DNA of 64,000 bases from Microbacterium terregens. GTDB lineage: Bacteria; Actinomycetota; Actinomycetes; Actinomycetales; Microbacteriaceae. Numbering within the stretch: position 1 is the first letter of the stretch; every line of letters begins with the position of its first letter. Positions 63,874 to 64,000 of this stretch are shown piece after piece. A program made the position numbers and the translations under genes. The DNA is taken from contig NZ_BAAAWH010000001.1 in the NCBI RefSeq assembly GCF_039534975.1, forward strand, positions 310,001 through 374,000, given 5' to 3'. The notes under the pieces are model-generated. The model was given only the letters and a program-made list of their open reading frames with translations. It was not told the DNA's origin and made no database searches.

Positions 63874-64000
63874 TCAGCACGTGGATCGCGTGATGCGACC
63901 GTCCTCCCATTCCACGAGCCAGGAGCCGTCCGCGTCGAAGTGAACGGCTCCGACACCAGGTTCGCAATGTGGTGGGACCCCGCCTATCACCACGCCCGCG
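63874..64000 (-). CDS. Partial protein, 5' end beyond the window
   Basis: A 41-residue C-terminal fragment reads GVGAVHFDADGSWLVEWEDG and RITRSTC before the stop, which looks like a genuine beta-rich domain. No start is inside the window. An open frame also exists on the opposite strand here, so confidence is modest. Confidence 0.4.
   Translation of the reverse strand, partial: AGVVIGGVPPHCEPGVGAVHFDADGSWLVEWEDGRITRSTC

Overview
The window is a high-GC actinobacterial chromosome segment spanning the replication origin, most likely from a member of the Microbacteriaceae (Microbacterium or a close relative). This rests on the gene order rpmH-rnpA-yidD-yidC-khpB-rsmG-parA-parB on one side of dnaA and dnaN-recF-dciA-gyrB-gyrA-DUF3566-tRNA-Ile-tRNA-Ala on the other, on frequent GTG starts and 4-nt gene overlaps, and on actinobacterial families such as DUF6049, DUF3566 and an ECF42-type sigma factor. 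The species is inferred from remembered family features, not from a search.

Left part (1-7.7 kb): a zinc-homeostasis block on the minus strand, made of znuA-znuC-znuB behind a near-palindromic Zur box, a Fur/Zur regulator, a DUF318-type permease, a TIGR03943 partner, an exported beta-propeller-like protein, an alkyladenine DNA glycosylase and the start of a cysteine-poor ribosomal protein L28. From 7.8 to 12.5 kb lies a branched-chain 2-oxoacid dehydrogenase operon (aminotransferase, E1-alpha, E1-beta, E2), bordered by a 46-bp tandem repeat array. From 12.8 to 21 kb come a small membrane protein, a WXG100-like protein coupled to an alpha/beta hydrolase, a low-molecular-weight protein phosphatase, a large secreted nuclease, purB and two membrane proteins.

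Middle (21-46 kb): dnaB, with a DnaA-box-bearing region upstream, then rpsF-ssb-rpsR-rplI, a few metabolic and membrane genes, cca, and the conserved origin-proximal run DUF6049-murJ-trxB-trxA with a SigR-like promoter. An ECF42/YCII pair follows, then parB-parA, six parS sites set among unusual palindromic repeats, and the rsmG-to-rpmH cluster. The origin (46-48 kb) has DnaA boxes on both sides of dnaA. Beyond it, dnaN, recF, dciA, gyrB and gyrA run in one direction to the two tRNA genes.

Right part (56.57-63.64 kb): a 7-kb integrated element sits in the 3' end of tRNA-Ala, bounded by 49-bp direct repeats. It encodes a tyrosine integrase, an AlpA-like excisionase or regulator, a replication-initiator-like protein whose own gene contains iteron-like repeats, a protein resembling phage small terminases, and a type II restriction-modification system with a controller protein. 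It has no conjugation or virion genes. That layout resembles phage-inducible chromosomal islands, and it is the most interesting candidate in the window. The native tRNA-Ala terminator lies just beyond the right att copy, followed by two short, weakly supported genes at the window edge.
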